A stretch of 64,000 nt of DNA from Burkholderia sp. FERM BP-3421 (GTDB lineage Bacteria; Pseudomonadota; Gammaproteobacteria; Burkholderiales; Burkholderiaceae), in contig NZ_CP117780.1 of assembly GCF_028657905.1 (NCBI RefSeq), positions 310,001 to 374,000 of the forward strand, written 5' to 3'. Every line of letters begins with the position of its first letter. Positions within the stretch are counted from its first letter, which is position 1. Below the pieces are notes generated by a model. The model had not been told where the DNA came from and ran no database searches. It was given only the letters and a program-made list of their open reading frames with translations. Shown one piece after another: positions 18,811-29,297 of the stretch. The position numbers and the translations under genes were made by a program.

Positions 18811-20895
18811 TCACGCCGCGCTGCCCGACACCTCGATCTGCGCCACCGACGCCATCAGCCGGTCCGCGGGCATCGGCCGGCCCAGCAGATAGCCTTGCAG
18901 GGCGTTGCAGCCGAGCTGCGTGAGGAACTGCTGCTGCTCCGACGTCTCCACGCCCTCGGCGACGATCTCGAGGTTGAGCGTGCGGCCCAGGGCCACGATC
19001 GCGGACACGATCGCCGCGTCCTCGGTGTCGTGTTCGAGATCGCGGATGAAGCCGCGGTCGATCTTCAGTTCGCTGGCCGGCAGGCGCTTGAGATACAGCA
19101 GGCTCGAATAGCCCGTGCCGAAGTCGTCGATCGAGATGCGCACGCCCATGTCGCTCAGCTGATGCAGGATCCGCACGCTCTCCTCGGCGTTGCGCATCGC
19201 GGTCGATTCCGTGACCTCCAGGATCAGGTAATGCGGCGCGAGGCCGTGGCGTTCGAGCGTCTCGCGCACGCTCTGCACGAGGTGGACGTGGGCGAATTGC
19301 GAGGCGGACAGATTGACCGCGATGCTCCAGTGGCTGTACCCGGCGTCGTGCCACGCGCGCATCTGCCGGCACGCTTCGTCCAGCACCCACGCGCCGAGCG
19401 GAATGATCAGGCCGGCTTTTTCCGCGAGCGGGATGAACTGGTCGGGCCCGATGATCCCGCGCGTCGGGTGCGCCCAGCGCACCAGCGCCTCCACGCCGAT
19501 GACCGGCCCCTTGGGCGCATCGAACTTGGGCTGGTAATACAGCACCAGCTCGTGCCGCTTGAGGGCGGCGCGCAGGTCCTGCGTCAGTTGCAGCTGCTCG
19601 TGCACGTTGACGTTCATCGACGCCTCGAAGAAGCAGTACGCATTGCGCCCCAGCGACTTCGCGTGATACATGGCCGCGTCGGCATGCGCGAGCAGCTCGC
19701 GCTGGTGCGCGCCGTCGCCCGGATACATCGCGATGCCGATGCTGGTCGACACGCGCAGCTCGTGGCTCGCCGCCTGGAACGGCTGCTGGATCGCCTCGAG
19801 CAGGTTGCCGGCCAGGGTGGCGGCATCCGACGGATCGCTGACTTCGGCGACCAGCACGAACTCGTCGCCGCCCACCCGCGCGATCGTATCCTTGGCGCGC
19901 ACGCGCGCGCGGATCCGCTGGGCGACCTCGGTCAGCAGCTGATCGCCGACGTAGTGGCCATAAGCATCGTTGACGGCCTTGAAGCCATCGAGGTCCAGGA
20001 ACATCAGCGAACACATGCTGCCGCTGCGGTCCACCGCCTGGATCGCCTGATCGATGCGATCCTCGAGCAGCAGGCGGTTCGGCAGCTTGGTCAGGTTGTC
20101 GTGCAGGGCGAGGTAGGTCAGCTTCTCATTGGCGGCGGCGAGTGACGTCGCCAGCACCAGCGTGCGCGATTCCAGGCGCAGATCGAGCACCGAGATGATC
20201 AACGCGACGCCCAGCACGGCCAGCGTCAGGATGCCGACGACGAGCGCCAGCCAGCCGTTGTCGAGGCCGTCGGCCGCGGCGCCGCACACGCTGCCGTACG
20301 GGAACCGCGCGGCGGCCATGCCCGTGTAGTGCATGCCGACGATGGCGCCGCCCATCACGACCGCCGCCCCGAGGCGCAGCTGCCAGACGCGCGACGAGTG
20401 GTGGCGCAGCCTGAACGCGATCCACAGCACCGCGCCCGAGGCGATCACGGCGATCAGCACGGACAGCGCGACGAGCGACGGCGCGTACTGGATCGACGGC
20501 GCCATCTTCATGGCGGCCATGCCGGTGTAATGCAGGCCGGCGATGCCGAGGCCCATCAGCAGGGCGCCGACGCACAGGTGCGCGCCCGGCAAGGTGTCGT
20601 GCCGGATCAGCCAGAGCGCGAAGGCCGACAGCGCGATCCCGATCAACAGCGACAACAGCGTGATCCCCGGGTCGTAGCCCAGCGGAATCGGCAGGGAAAA
20701 GGCCAGCATTCCGATGAAGTGCATCGACCAGATGCCCGCCCCCATCGCGGATGCGCCGCCGGCCAACCACCATTTCGCGGCGCTTCCCTGGGCCGTCGAG
20801 ATGCGGCCGGCCATATCCAGCGCCGTATAGGACGCGGCAATGGCAACCAATAGAGAAAACAGAACGATCTGCGGATTGTAGTGACCGACCAACAT
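18811..20895 (-). CDS. MHYT-GGDEF-EAL membrane c-di-GMP protein
   Basis: Integral membrane protein of 694 residues. The N-terminal part (about 1-245) carries seven hydrophobic helices with the MHYT sensor motifs MHFIGM, LHYTGMAAM and MHYTGMAAAR, proposed to bind copper and sense a diatomic gas. A GGDEF diguanylate cyclase domain follows, with the motif intact at 342-346. An EAL phosphodiesterase domain follows, with EAL at 469-471 and the DDFGTGYSSL and later EGVET motifs present. Both catalytic sites look intact, so it could make or degrade c-di-GMP. It is a single gene, convergent with the exporter, and does not seem to belong to the NRP cluster. Confidence 0.95.
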   Translation of the reverse strand: MLVGHYNPQIVLFSLLVAIAASYTALDMAGRISTAQGSAAKWWLAGGASAMGAGIWSMHFIGMLAFSLPIPLGYDPGITLLSLLIGIALSAFALWLIRHDTLPGAHLCVGALLMGLGIAGLHYTGMAAMKMAPSIQYAPSLVALSVLIAVIASGAVLWIAFRLRHHSSRVWQLRLGAAVVMGGAIVGMHYTGMAAARFPYGSVCGAAADGLDNGWLALVVGILTLAVLGVALIISVLDLRLESRTLVLATSLAAANEKLTYLALHDNLTKLPNRLLLEDRIDQAIQAVDRSGSMCSLMFLDLDGFKAVNDAYGHYVGDQLLTEVAQRIRARVRAKDTIARVGGDEFVLVAEVSDPSDAATLAGNLLEAIQQPFQAASHELRVSTSIGIAMYPGDGAHQRELLAHADAAMYHAKSLGRNAYCFFEASMNVNVHEQLQLTQDLRAALKRHELVLYYQPKFDAPKGPVIGVEALVRWAHPTRGIIGPDQFIPLAEKAGLIIPLGAWVLDEACRQMRAWHDAGYSHWSIAVNLSASQFAHVHLVQSVRETLERHGLAPHYLILEVTESTAMRNAEESVRILHQLSDMGVRISIDDFGTGYSSLLYLKRLPASELKIDRGFIRDLEHDTEDAAIVSAIVALGRTLNLEIVAEGVETSEQQQFLTQLGCNALQGYLLGRPMPADRLMASVAQIEVSGSAA

Positions 20896-21270
20896 CGACG
20901 AATTTCCTGTGATTTCAATATCAAAGCGTTTCGGTGCGCCGCGATGCAGTCTCGCCGTGCGCCCGATCCGCCCTTGGGTATGATCGGCCGCGTTCGGGCC
21001 GACTTTAGCGAGTTCGGGACAGGGATATCGGTCTGTGGGATTTTCTAGGGGACGCAGAGTCGTTCGTCAAGCGTTTGAGGCGGTTGGACTGGTAAACGAT
21101 AGCGCCGCGGATAGCGCCGCGCGGGCTGCGGACAGCGCGTCACGCGGCCGTCACGTGAATAAGGGGACAGGGGAGCGATGCGAGGAGACATGCCGGGTTG
21201 CCGGGTCCGGCGCGGATGCGCATGCGGCCGGCGGGCCGGATGCACGCGGGTTGCACGCCCGGGGCACACG
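20896..21270. other. Intergenic region, promoter of the c-di-GMP gene
   Basis: No gene is supported. The part next to 20895 is less GC-rich (tgtgatttcaatatcaaagc) and should hold the leftward promoter. No intact N-terminus for the receptor remnant at 21271 can be found here. Confidence 0.6.
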
Positions 21271-22464
21271 CCGAACCTGTTCACGCTGCCCACGGGCAAC
21301 GTGGGCCTCGGTCTCGGCGTGCAGTTCCTGCACCAGAGCCGGTACGTCGGCATGAGCGCGGACTGGGCGGGCGGCCAGCTGATCTCGCCGTCGATCCAGC
21401 CGGTCGACGGCGAGCGCAATGTCGCCGCCGTGTACGACCAGATCGACGTCCCGCTCCTGAAAAGCCTCACCTTCAGCCAGTCGGGCCGCTACGACCGCTA
21501 CAGCGATTTCGGCGGCGCGTTCTCGCCGCGCTTCCAGCCGGTGCGCACGCCGACGATGTACGGCTCCTACACGCGCGGCCTCCGCGCGCCGCCCCTGATC
21601 GAGAACACCGCGTCGCGCACCTTCGGCCCGCAGGACGTGGTCGATGCGCAGGACCCGGCCAATCCGGGCGCGTACCACGTGGTCGAGGAGATCCGCGCCG
21701 GCAAGCGCAGCCTGCCGCCGGAACGCACGAAGCACTGCAACCTGGGCTTCCTGGCGTCGCCGACCCGCGACATCGACATCGACATCGGCTTCGACTTCGG
21801 CTTCGGCTTCGACTGGTACAAGATCCACATCGACAACGTGATCGGCACGGACGACGTGCAGGCCGTCGTCAACCGGAACGATCCGTCCACGGTGATCCGC
21901 AACGCGAACGGCTCGATCGCCTATGTGTTGCGGCCTGATCGGAACCTGTCGTACCTCGACACGGACGGCTTCGAGGCGACCTTCCGCCAGCCCGTCGCGA
22001 CCCGCATCGGCACCTTCACGCTGTCCGGCGACTGGGCGCACGTCTGGCATTTCAAGATGCCGGTCGGCGGCGTGACGCGCGACTTCGCCGGCAACAACGG
22101 CGCGCTCAACCAGCCGTTCGGCGGCAGTTCGCCGCGCTGGAAGGGCAATACGAATCTGGACTGGAACGACCGGCGCTGAACTGCGCGCCTGAGCTGGCCG
22201 TATGTCGGCCCGTACGCGCAGGCGATCCTGGTGCCCAACGCCTACCGGGGCATGGCGGGCGACGTGGCGTCGTACGGCCCGTTCAACCTGACGCTCACCT
22301 ACACGGGCTTCAAGCACTGGACGCTGTACGCGGGCATCGACAACCTGTTCAACCGCAAGCCGCCGTTCGATCCGGTGTGGATGGCGCTGCCGACGGGTGA
22401 CGACACCTCGCTCTACAGCGATGTCGGGCGCTTCGCGCAGGTGGGGACGACCTACAAGTTCTGA
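21271..22464 (+). pseudogene. TonB-dependent siderophore/cobalamin-type receptor, 5'-truncated with an in-frame stop
   Basis: The frame encodes the beta-barrel of an outer-membrane TonB-dependent receptor. It begins in the barrel (PNLFTLPTGNVGLGLGVQF) and ends with the class-typical C-terminus GTTYKF, with a terminal Phe. The signal peptide, TonB box and plug domain are absent. A single TGA at 22177-22179 interrupts the barrel, and the frame continues unchanged past it (SWPYVGPYAQA) to the real end. A low-complexity stretch at 21769-21813, made of repeated GACATC/TTCGGC units, gives DIDIDIGFDFGFGF just before the conserved WYKIHIDNVIG strand and looks like slippage. With its front gone and a nonsense codon it should be non-functional. 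Confidence 0.85.
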
Positions 22465-22985
22465 GGCCGTCGACGCGAGCGCACGCGGGGCGGTGCGAAT
22501 CCGCGAGCGCGCGGCGGCGGGGGGCGTCATTTCTTGCGCTTTGATTCGCCGCGCAGCATGAAAACGCGGATCCCGCCTCCACGACGCCGAGGGGAGGTTT
22601 CTTGCGCGGGGCGTATGCGGCGCGCCTCACGCTACCTCGGGCAGATACCTAGACGCGGGGGCGCGGAATGCGCTTGCCACACCTCGCCCCCCCGGTCGTG
22701 TTCCGCCCCGCCCGCCTTTGTCACGTTACATCCATGAACGCTTTTGCTGCGGTTTGCGCGCGCCGGGCTTCGGGCCGCGCGCGACCGGGCCGCGCCCTCC
22801 TTCGAACACGCACCGCCCGGCGGGCCTGAGCGCCCGATCGAGGCCGCGCTCGGCCCCGCGCCCGGCTCGCGGGTACGGTTTTTGCGGCGCTAGAGGCGGA
22901 GACCCGCCGGCATGATCGACGGGCCGATTCGAACCCTCAGGCGTCGCCGGCGCGATGCCTGGCCCAACCGACCAACGGAGCAACC
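22465..22985. other. Intergenic region without a supported gene
   Basis: About 520 bp between the receptor remnant and the small gene at 22986. Open frames here are short and arginine/proline-rich, as expected by chance at this GC content. A GGAG ribosome site lies just before 22986. I see no RNA gene. Confidence 0.6.
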
Positions 22986-23309
22986 ATGGACGCGCTCCCG
23001 AACCAGTCCGACGCACGATTCCAGGCCTTCCTGGCAAAGCTGCTCGAGCAGCCTCAGGCCAGCTGGAATGAGAAGCAACAGATCGAACTCGATACGGCCC
23101 GCGCGCTGTCGTCGGAAATGCTGCGCATCGCGGAACAGATGCGAGCCGACACGGCGAGCTTCGACAACTGGCTTGCGCTGCTCAAGTACGCCAAGGTGCT
23201 CGATTTCATCCTGTCGTCGCTGGCCGCGCGGCGGGAGATCAATCCGAGAACCTTGCGGACGATACTCAAGCTGGCCAACTTCAGCATCGATCCGGCCTAC
23301 CCGGACTGA
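22986..23309 (+). CDS. Small helical hypothetical protein
   Basis: The 107-residue protein has balanced composition and a GGAG ribosome site 6 nt before the ATG, unlike the arginine-rich chance frames around it. It looks entirely helical, with charged heptad-like stretches (QQIELDTARALSSEMLRIAEQM) and a hydrophobic helix (LLKYAKVLDFILSSLAARREI). It has no signal peptide and no cysteine. I do not recognise a family. It stands alone between a pseudogene and a convergent metalloprotease. Confidence 0.6.
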   Translation: MDALPNQSDARFQAFLAKLLEQPQASWNEKQQIELDTARALSSEMLRIAEQMRADTASFDNWLALLKYAKVLDFILSSLAARREINPRTLRTILKLANFSIDPAYPD

Positions 23310-23875
23310 GCCGCGCGCGACGCGCTCGCGCAGCGACCCGACGCGCGCGCCGTTCGCCGTTGCGCCTGCATGCATCGCGGACGCCATGCCGACGGCGCGG
23401 CCGTCGCGCCCTTGCAGGCCGCTGCGCCGCAAGCGGCGACCGCGCGGCGATGCCCATCCTTCGCCCCTGCCCCGATCGCCGCCCACGCAGCGGCCGTCCG
23501 GCCCGCCGCTGCCTCGCCGCGGCGCACGGCCTCGGCTTCCCGCTGAGCGACAGACGGGAAACCGGCCGCCCCGATCTGGTGTTCGGCGCGCTTCTGCTGC
23601 TCGCCGCGCTCGGCAAGCTGAACGACGGACTGATGTGCGCGTTCGAACCGCGCTTTCCGGGTTGGCGCGACGCCACCCGCGCCGCGCATGCGGGCGACGC
23701 CTCGGCGGCGCCTCATGCGCGCCGGGAACCGCTCCGGCGCCCGGCTCGATGCGCGCGTCGAACGCCCATGCTACGGCGCACGGACCGCGCTCGGGCCATC
23801 GGCCCGGTCCGTCGAACGCGGCGAAACATTGGCGGGGCGCCGCCGCGCGCGCAACCCCGTCACCCTGCATGGGCG
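23310..23875. other. Intergenic region between convergent genes
   Basis: About 565 bp that is GC-rich in all frames; the overlapping frames on both strands are Arg/Ala-rich and show no family motif. I see no supported gene. Both flanking genes end here. Confidence 0.55.
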
Positions 23876-25948
23876 TTACTTGGCGATGGTGAAAACCGTC
23901 GGCGTGACCGCGAAGAACACGTTGTCCGTGCAACTTACCCGGACACGCGCCTTGTTCGACGCGACCGTCGGCAACGTGACCTTGGCCGCGCCGTTGTTGG
24001 GTACGCTGGCCAGCAGCGGATCGGGCAGATAACGGTAGCCGCCATCGAGCGAAAGATCCAATCGGACATTCGCGCAAGCGATCGGCGCGGCGTCGGTCTT
24101 CGCCACGTTCCACGCGATGGTCTGACCGGAGCCGGCCGCCCATTTCACTTTCGCTCTCGGCGCGGTGACCGCGAAAGCGCCGCCGGTATCGACCACGTTC
24201 AGGTACATGTTGCCGGTGGCGGTATTCGGTCCCACACCGAGCGGTTGCGACATCGCGACGTTGTCCCGGACCGTGACGCGGAAACTGAGCTTGCGATTGG
24301 TCACCGGATAAACCTCGCCATTGCCGAGCGGCTCGTCGCCCAGCACGGCCGCGAGGTGCGGGAAAGTCTGCTCGGGTTCGGCGTGCGGCTTGAACGAACG
24401 GAAGATCGGTCCCTGGCCGTCGTCCTTCAGCTCGCCAAATTGCTCGGGGCCGAAATCGAACTGCTCCCAGGTATAGGTCAGGACGCTGGCGCCGCTGCCC
24501 TTGGCGGCCTTCGCCTTCAACGTGAATGGCGTCCGCGCCGGCACCGAATAATGCGCGCGCCCCGTCGTGAACGCGTCCGGCGGCACCAGCGATTCCGGAT
24601 CGAGCCACGGCGCGCCGCTCTTGTTGAGCGTGCGTTTCGCACAGCTGCCGCCCGCGCTCGCGATCCAATCGTGGATCATGCCGACGCTGCTGCTGTTGAA
24701 ATACGGATCGGTATGCGGTTGATAGGAAATGATGCCGCCATACACGCCTGCGTAACCCATGATCGTGGACCCTTCCCCGGGTTCGACCGCATCCTCTTCC
24801 GGCGTGCTGCGCCTGGCGTTGAACGAGTGATACGAGCCGAACGAATGGCCGAGTTCATGCGCGACGTAGTCGACCGCGAACGCGTCGCCGACAGGATCGA
24901 GACGGCCGGTGCTTCCCGCGGCCTTGCTGTCGTCCTGGCAGGTGCTGGCGATCGACGCCATGCCGCCGGTGCCGTCCCCCGCCACCACGTGACCGACGTC
25001 GAAGTTTTTGTTGCCGATCACCTTGGCGAGGTTCTTCACGTTCTTGTCGTTGATCGCGTCGGTGCCGGGAGACAATCCCGCGTATGGATCGGTGCGCGTT
25101 TCCGTGTAGATGATCTTGTCCTCGCTCGGGACCAGCGCCAGATGCACGCCCAGGTCGTTCTCGTAGATTTCGTTGATCCGGTTGACCATGGTCGCGACCG
25201 CGGCGAGACCATCGACGACCGTTCCGCCGAAACTCTTGGTGTAGGTGCTGGTCGCGGCCATCGCCAGGCGGTATTCGTACATCACGTTGCCGCCCGCGCG
25301 CGCGCCGGTCGCGCTGCCGGGCGCTGCTCGGCTCGTCCGCTTCTGTACACGGGCGCCGTTGAGCAGATTCTTGTCGAAGCCGTCCTCATTGAACGGCGAG
25401 ACGCCCGGCAACGCTGCGCGCCGGAAGGACCAATACACGTCGCCGCTGTCGCTGGCCTTGTTCGCCCGCCCCGACAATTGCACGGCCGGCTGCACCAGCC
25501 ATACGCCGTCCTTGTCGCCATAGACCGCCGCTTGCAGGCCCTGCGGCGTGATGTCGACACGGGCGCGGCGGCCCTTGTCGTCCACGCCCTTGTAGCTCTT
25601 CAGGCTTGGATAGCGCTTCGCCAGCGCGGGCGGCAGCACGTCCGACTCGGTCAGCGTGAAATAAGTCATCCCGCCTTCCGGCAGCGGCAGCGCGAGGACG
25701 CTGCCCTGCCCGAGCGTCGTCGTCGTCGCGGCGCGCGCCGACAGTTCGGTCTTGAGATGACCCAGGTCCAGCGTCACCGCGCGATAGGAGGACGGCACCG
25801 ATGACGTCGCACCGCGCCCCGCCAGCGCCGCCGACGCCGACGCCGACGCCGGAACCTCGTGCCAGAATCCGGCCGTGTCGGCCGCCTGGGCGAGCGACGC
25901 ACAGCCCCATGCCGCCAGGACTGCGCACGTCAAGATAATATTTTTCAT
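23876..25948 (-). CDS. Secreted zinc metalloprotease, reprolysin-like (M12-type)
   Basis: The 690-residue protein starts with a clear Sec signal peptide (MKNIILTCAVLAAWGCASLAQA). A propeptide-like region of about 200 residues follows. The catalytic domain carries the full metzincin zinc motif HExxHxxGxxH (H364, H368, H374; HELGHSFGSYH), and the Met-turn sequence IMGYAGVYG follows about 30 residues later. The rest (about 450-690) is beta-rich and resembles C-terminal substrate-binding or Ig-like domains of secreted proteases. It should act outside the cell or in the periplasm on protein substrates. The gene stands alone; the less GC-rich stretch upstream is the likely promoter. As a secreted protease in a Burkholderia-like genome it could serve host or competitor interaction, which is inference. 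Confidence 0.9.
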   Translation of the reverse strand: MKNIILTCAVLAAWGCASLAQAADTAGFWHEVPASASASAALAGRGATSSVPSSYRAVTLDLGHLKTELSARAATTTTLGQGSVLALPLPEGGMTYFTLTESDVLPPALAKRYPSLKSYKGVDDKGRRARVDITPQGLQAAVYGDKDGVWLVQPAVQLSGRANKASDSGDVYWSFRRAALPGVSPFNEDGFDKNLLNGARVQKRTSRAAPGSATGARAGGNVMYEYRLAMAATSTYTKSFGGTVVDGLAAVATMVNRINEIYENDLGVHLALVPSEDKIIYTETRTDPYAGLSPGTDAINDKNVKNLAKVIGNKNFDVGHVVAGDGTGGMASIASTCQDDSKAAGSTGRLDPVGDAFAVDYVAHELGHSFGSYHSFNARRSTPEEDAVEPGEGSTIMGYAGVYGGIISYQPHTDPYFNSSSVGMIHDWIASAGGSCAKRTLNKSGAPWLDPESLVPPDAFTTGRAHYSVPARTPFTLKAKAAKGSGASVLTYTWEQFDFGPEQFGELKDDGQGPIFRSFKPHAEPEQTFPHLAAVLGDEPLGNGEVYPVTNRKLSFRVTVRDNVAMSQPLGVGPNTATGNMYLNVVDTGGAFAVTAPRAKVKWAAGSGQTIAWNVAKTDAAPIACANVRLDLSLDGGYRYLPDPLLASVPNNGAAKVTLPTVASNKARVRVSCTDNVFFAVTPTVFTIAK

Positions 25949-26855
25949 GCTGAGGATTCCTATTTTATTTGAAGCGATATCGTTGATGAAGGCATGGCGA
26001 TTTTCGGAGACGCTCGGCCTGGCTGATCAGGCGCGGTAGATCGTTCGCGCACGTATCGGCAGCCCGTGCGCGACGCTCAGACGCGCGCCGCCGCGCCGGA
26101 AACGGCGTCCCGAGCGATTCCCGGACGGGCTTTGCTCGACGTGACCGTTGCTGGACGGCAATCCATACCGGAGCCGATCATCGGCTCGATAGACGGCGAG
26201 ATCCCTCCGCCGACCTATTCGATGCGCGACTGCCATGTGCGCTCGCGTTCATGCGAACGGCAACAGCATTCCCTCGCCGATCGAGTTCAGCGGAAAATCG
26301 TAATTTTTGACGGGGAGAAACGACGGCGTGCTATGTGAAGAAAGTCATGGTGGATGGCCCTGTTGTTTATGGATCGTCGATAAACAAGCTGTGTTCTTCG
26401 ACACATGCTCGTCCACGGTCGCCGTCGCGACAGTCAGTCGTCCAGATCAATCCGCGCGGGAAGGCAATTCGCCTGATCCCATCGAGACCGTCCGATCGAT
26501 CTGCCCTGTGTCAACGCCTGCAGCACACTGGATTGCGATCCGGTTCGGCACCGGCGCAATCTATCGCCGAATATACTTCGTAATCTTTTGCAACGGAATA
26601 AGAAGGTCCGTGGAAGACAAAAGATTACAAAACACGCCGGGCATGATGCGTGTTTCATTGATAGTCGCAGGCGCTGGACCCCTTGAACCCTTGACCGACG
26701 CTTGGATCAGGGTCAATCGGCCCCGGCGTTTCGCCACTGGGGCCGATGAATTCAGGCGTGGCAGCCGCGGCACCCGGTAGAGACGCCCGATAGCGCGGCG
26801 CCGCACGAGACATGCACGGATGTCCCGCGAGCGCGTCGGGCAAAACGCTTGCTTG
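25949..26855. other. Low-GC intergenic region with a possible insertion remnant
   Basis: About 900 bp, noticeably less GC-rich at 26280-26650. A 157-codon frame exists on the + strand (26307-26780), but it is cysteine- and arginine-rich with no family motif and I do not accept it as a gene. At about 26690-26760, read on the - strand, is a short peptide pattern EFIGPSGETPGP that resembles one at about 29310-29385. These may be ends of degraded mobile elements. Confidence 0.45.
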
Positions 26856-28286
26856 CTAAACTCGGCCCGCGCTCATCAGCAGGGCCTTGGGTTCCAAGTA
26901 CGCACTCATGCCCCAACGCCCCATTTCGCGCCCGAGCCCCGAATGCTTGAAACCGCCGAAGGGTGCGCGCGGCTCGTGGGTCAAGGTGTTGACGAGCACT
27001 CGGCCCGCATCGATCTGGCGTGCCACACACTCGCACCGTTCGGGGTTCGTGCCCAGCACCAGGGCGCTCAAACCATAACGCGTGTCGTTGGCCATGGCGA
27101 TCGCATCGGCGTCGTCCGCGTAGGGGATGATGGTCAGCACGGGTCCGAAGATTTCCTCGCGCGCGATGCGCATCTGGTTCGTGGCTCGGGTAAAGAGCGT
27201 GGGCCTCACGAACCATCCGGCGTGCAGCCCCTCGGGCCGACCTTCGCCGCCGGCCAGCAGCGTCGCGCCTTCTTCCTGCCCGATGCGAATGTAGCGCTGC
27301 ACCCGTTCCCATTGCTTCTTGCTCACCATCGGGCCGATGTCGGTGTCGGGCAGGCGTGGGTCGCCGGAGCGGACGTGCGAGACCGCCTCCTTTGCGACCT
27401 GCTCGAACTCGGCCAGGCGGCTGCGCGGCACGAGGATGCGCGTGCCCGCGATGCAAGCCTGGCCGCTGTTCATGAAACCCGCCATCAGCACCAGCGGCAT
27501 GGCGGCGGCAAAATCCGCATCGTCCAGCACCACGGTCGGCGACTTGCCGCCCAACTCCAGCGTCACGCGCTTCATCGTGGCGGCGCCGGCGGCCACCAGA
27601 TGCTGCCCCACCGCGGATGAACCCGTGAACGAGATCTTGGCCACGCCGGGGTGGCGCGCGATCTCCTCGCCGACGACATCGCCACGGCCATTAACGATGT
27701 TGAAAACGCCCGGGGGCAGGCCCGCTTCGTGCAAGGCCTCGGCCACGACCTGCGTCTGCAAGGCGCTCATCTCGCTGGGTTTGATGACGGCGGTGCAGCC
27801 CGCCGCCAGCGCGGTGGCCAGCTTGTTGCAGATGAAGCCCGCATTGCTGTTCCAGGGCGTGATCAGGCCCGCGACGCCCACGGGCGTATGGATCACCGTG
27901 GCTTCGCCGGCCTGCTCCTCGAACGCGAAGGACGCCAGTGCGTCGATGGCCTCGGAGATGACCGCGGCCGGATAGGTTGCCATCCAGCGCCCGCGCGTCG
28001 TCGGCGCGCCGTATTCCATCAGGATGACTTCCATCAGTTCCTCTTCGCGTGCCGCCACGGCCCGGTGCATGCGCCGCAAGGCTGCGATGCGCGCTTCGCG
28101 CGTGGTGCGCGACCAGGCGGGAAAGGCGGCCTGGGCCGCCGCGATGGCGCGCTGCGCGTCCTGCGCGTCGCCCAGCCGCACCTGGCCGATGACTTCCTCG
28201 GTGCTCGGGTTGTGCAGGTCGAACCATTCCTGGCCGTGCGGCTTGACGAATTCGCCGTTGATGTAGAGGTGCTCAACACGTTGCAT
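26856..28286 (-). CDS. NAD(P)-dependent aldehyde dehydrogenase
   Basis: The 476-residue protein has the whole aldehyde dehydrogenase fold. Glu244 lies in LELGGKSP and the catalytic Cys278 in GQACIAG. The cofactor-binding stretches TPWN and FTGSSAVG are present, as is the C-terminal GLGREMGRWGMSAYLEPK motif. It oxidises an aldehyde to the acid in the cytoplasm; the substrate cannot be read from sequence. It is divergent from a LysR regulator across 105 bp, the usual arrangement for a regulator controlling its neighbour. The gene pair has no catabolic partner genes beside it. Confidence 0.95.
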   Translation of the reverse strand: MQRVEHLYINGEFVKPHGQEWFDLHNPSTEEVIGQVRLGDAQDAQRAIAAAQAAFPAWSRTTREARIAALRRMHRAVAAREEELMEVILMEYGAPTTRGRWMATYPAAVISEAIDALASFAFEEQAGEATVIHTPVGVAGLITPWNSNAGFICNKLATALAAGCTAVIKPSEMSALQTQVVAEALHEAGLPPGVFNIVNGRGDVVGEEIARHPGVAKISFTGSSAVGQHLVAAGAATMKRVTLELGGKSPTVVLDDADFAAAMPLVLMAGFMNSGQACIAGTRILVPRSRLAEFEQVAKEAVSHVRSGDPRLPDTDIGPMVSKKQWERVQRYIRIGQEEGATLLAGGEGRPEGLHAGWFVRPTLFTRATNQMRIAREEIFGPVLTIIPYADDADAIAMANDTRYGLSALVLGTNPERCECVARQIDAGRVLVNTLTHEPRAPFGGFKHSGLGREMGRWGMSAYLEPKALLMSAGRV

Positions 28287-28391
28287 GGCGGATCTCTTCG
28301 AGAGGGGGAATGCAACGCAGTCTAGGAAAGTGTTACTGTTCTGAAAAGACGCCTTATTGTTGATGATGTATCCGGAAAATCAGGACAATCC

Positions 28392-29297
28392 ATGCACCGA
28401 ACCGGCATGACCGAACTGGAAGCGGTGCTGGCCGTCGCGCGTCGCCGCAGCTTTCGAGGCGCGGCGCAAGCGCTGGGCATGTCCACCACCGCCGTCAGCA
28501 GCGCCGTGGCCGGGCTGGAGGCGCGCCTGAAGGTGCGCCTCTTCAACCGCTCGACGCGCAGCGTGGCCCTCACCGACGCGGGGCAGCGCTATGTGGAGCG
28601 TATTGCGCCGGCGCTCGCCGAAATCCAGAGCGCGGGGGAAGAAGCCGGCACCGGCCCGGATGTGCCCAGCGGCACGTTGCGCATCAACGCCCCGCAGGGT
28701 GCGGCCACCCTGCTGCTGGAGCCGCTTTTCCTGGCGTACGCGCAGCGCTATCCCGGGATACGCATCGACATCGTGAGCGAATCACGCATGATCGACATCG
28801 TGGCCGATGGCTTCGACGCCGGCATTCGTCTGGCCGAGTCAGTTCCGCAGGACATGATCGCCGTGCCGCTGTCGCGCGACCTCCGCATGCTGGTCGTCGC
28901 CACGCCCGACTACCTCGATCGCCACGGCATCCCGATGCACCCGCGCGACCTGCTCCAGCACCAGAGCATCGGCATGCACATGTCGCACGGCGGCATCTAC
29001 CGCTGGGAACTGGAGAAGAGCGGCCAGAAACTGCAGATGGATTTACCCGTGCGCTTCGCGCTCAACGAGCTGTCGGCCATCAAGCAGTCCGTACTACTGG
29101 GACTGGGTGTCGGCTTCCTCTCCGAATGGTTGATCGAGGAAGAGTTGACGACCGGCGCGCTGGTGCCCTTGCTGGTTCCGTGGTGTCCGTCGTTCGGCGG
29201 ACTGAGGCTGTACTACTCGGGACATCGCTTCGTGCCAGCGCGCCTGCGTGCGCTCATCGGCCTGATTCACGAATTGCGCCTGGCTGATCCGCTTTAG
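28392..29297 (+). CDS. LysR-family transcriptional regulator
   Basis: The 301-residue protein has the N-terminal winged helix-turn-helix of LysR proteins (LEAVLAVARRRSFRGAAQALGMSTTAVSSAVAGLEARLKVRLFNR) followed by a periplasmic-binding-like effector domain. The sequence GFDAGIRLAESVPQDMIAVPL is characteristic of the CrgA/AaeR-like subgroup. The start could be 28392 or the second ATG at 28407. It faces the aldehyde dehydrogenase gene and probably controls both promoters in the 105-bp gap; the inducing compound is unknown. Confidence 0.94.
   Translation: MHRTGMTELEAVLAVARRRSFRGAAQALGMSTTAVSSAVAGLEARLKVRLFNRSTRSVALTDAGQRYVERIAPALAEIQSAGEEAGTGPDVPSGTLRINAPQGAATLLLEPLFLAYAQRYPGIRIDIVSESRMIDIVADGFDAGIRLAESVPQDMIAVPLSRDLRMLVVATPDYLDRHGIPMHPRDLLQHQSIGMHMSHGGIYRWELEKSGQKLQMDLPVRFALNELSAIKQSVLLGLGVGFLSEWLIEEELTTGALVPLLVPWCPSFGGLRLYYSGHRFVPARLRALIGLIHELRLADPL

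Noticed and set aside
26307..26780. 157-codon frame in the low-GC region
   Set aside because: Cys/Arg-rich, no ribosome site or family motif; likely chance.
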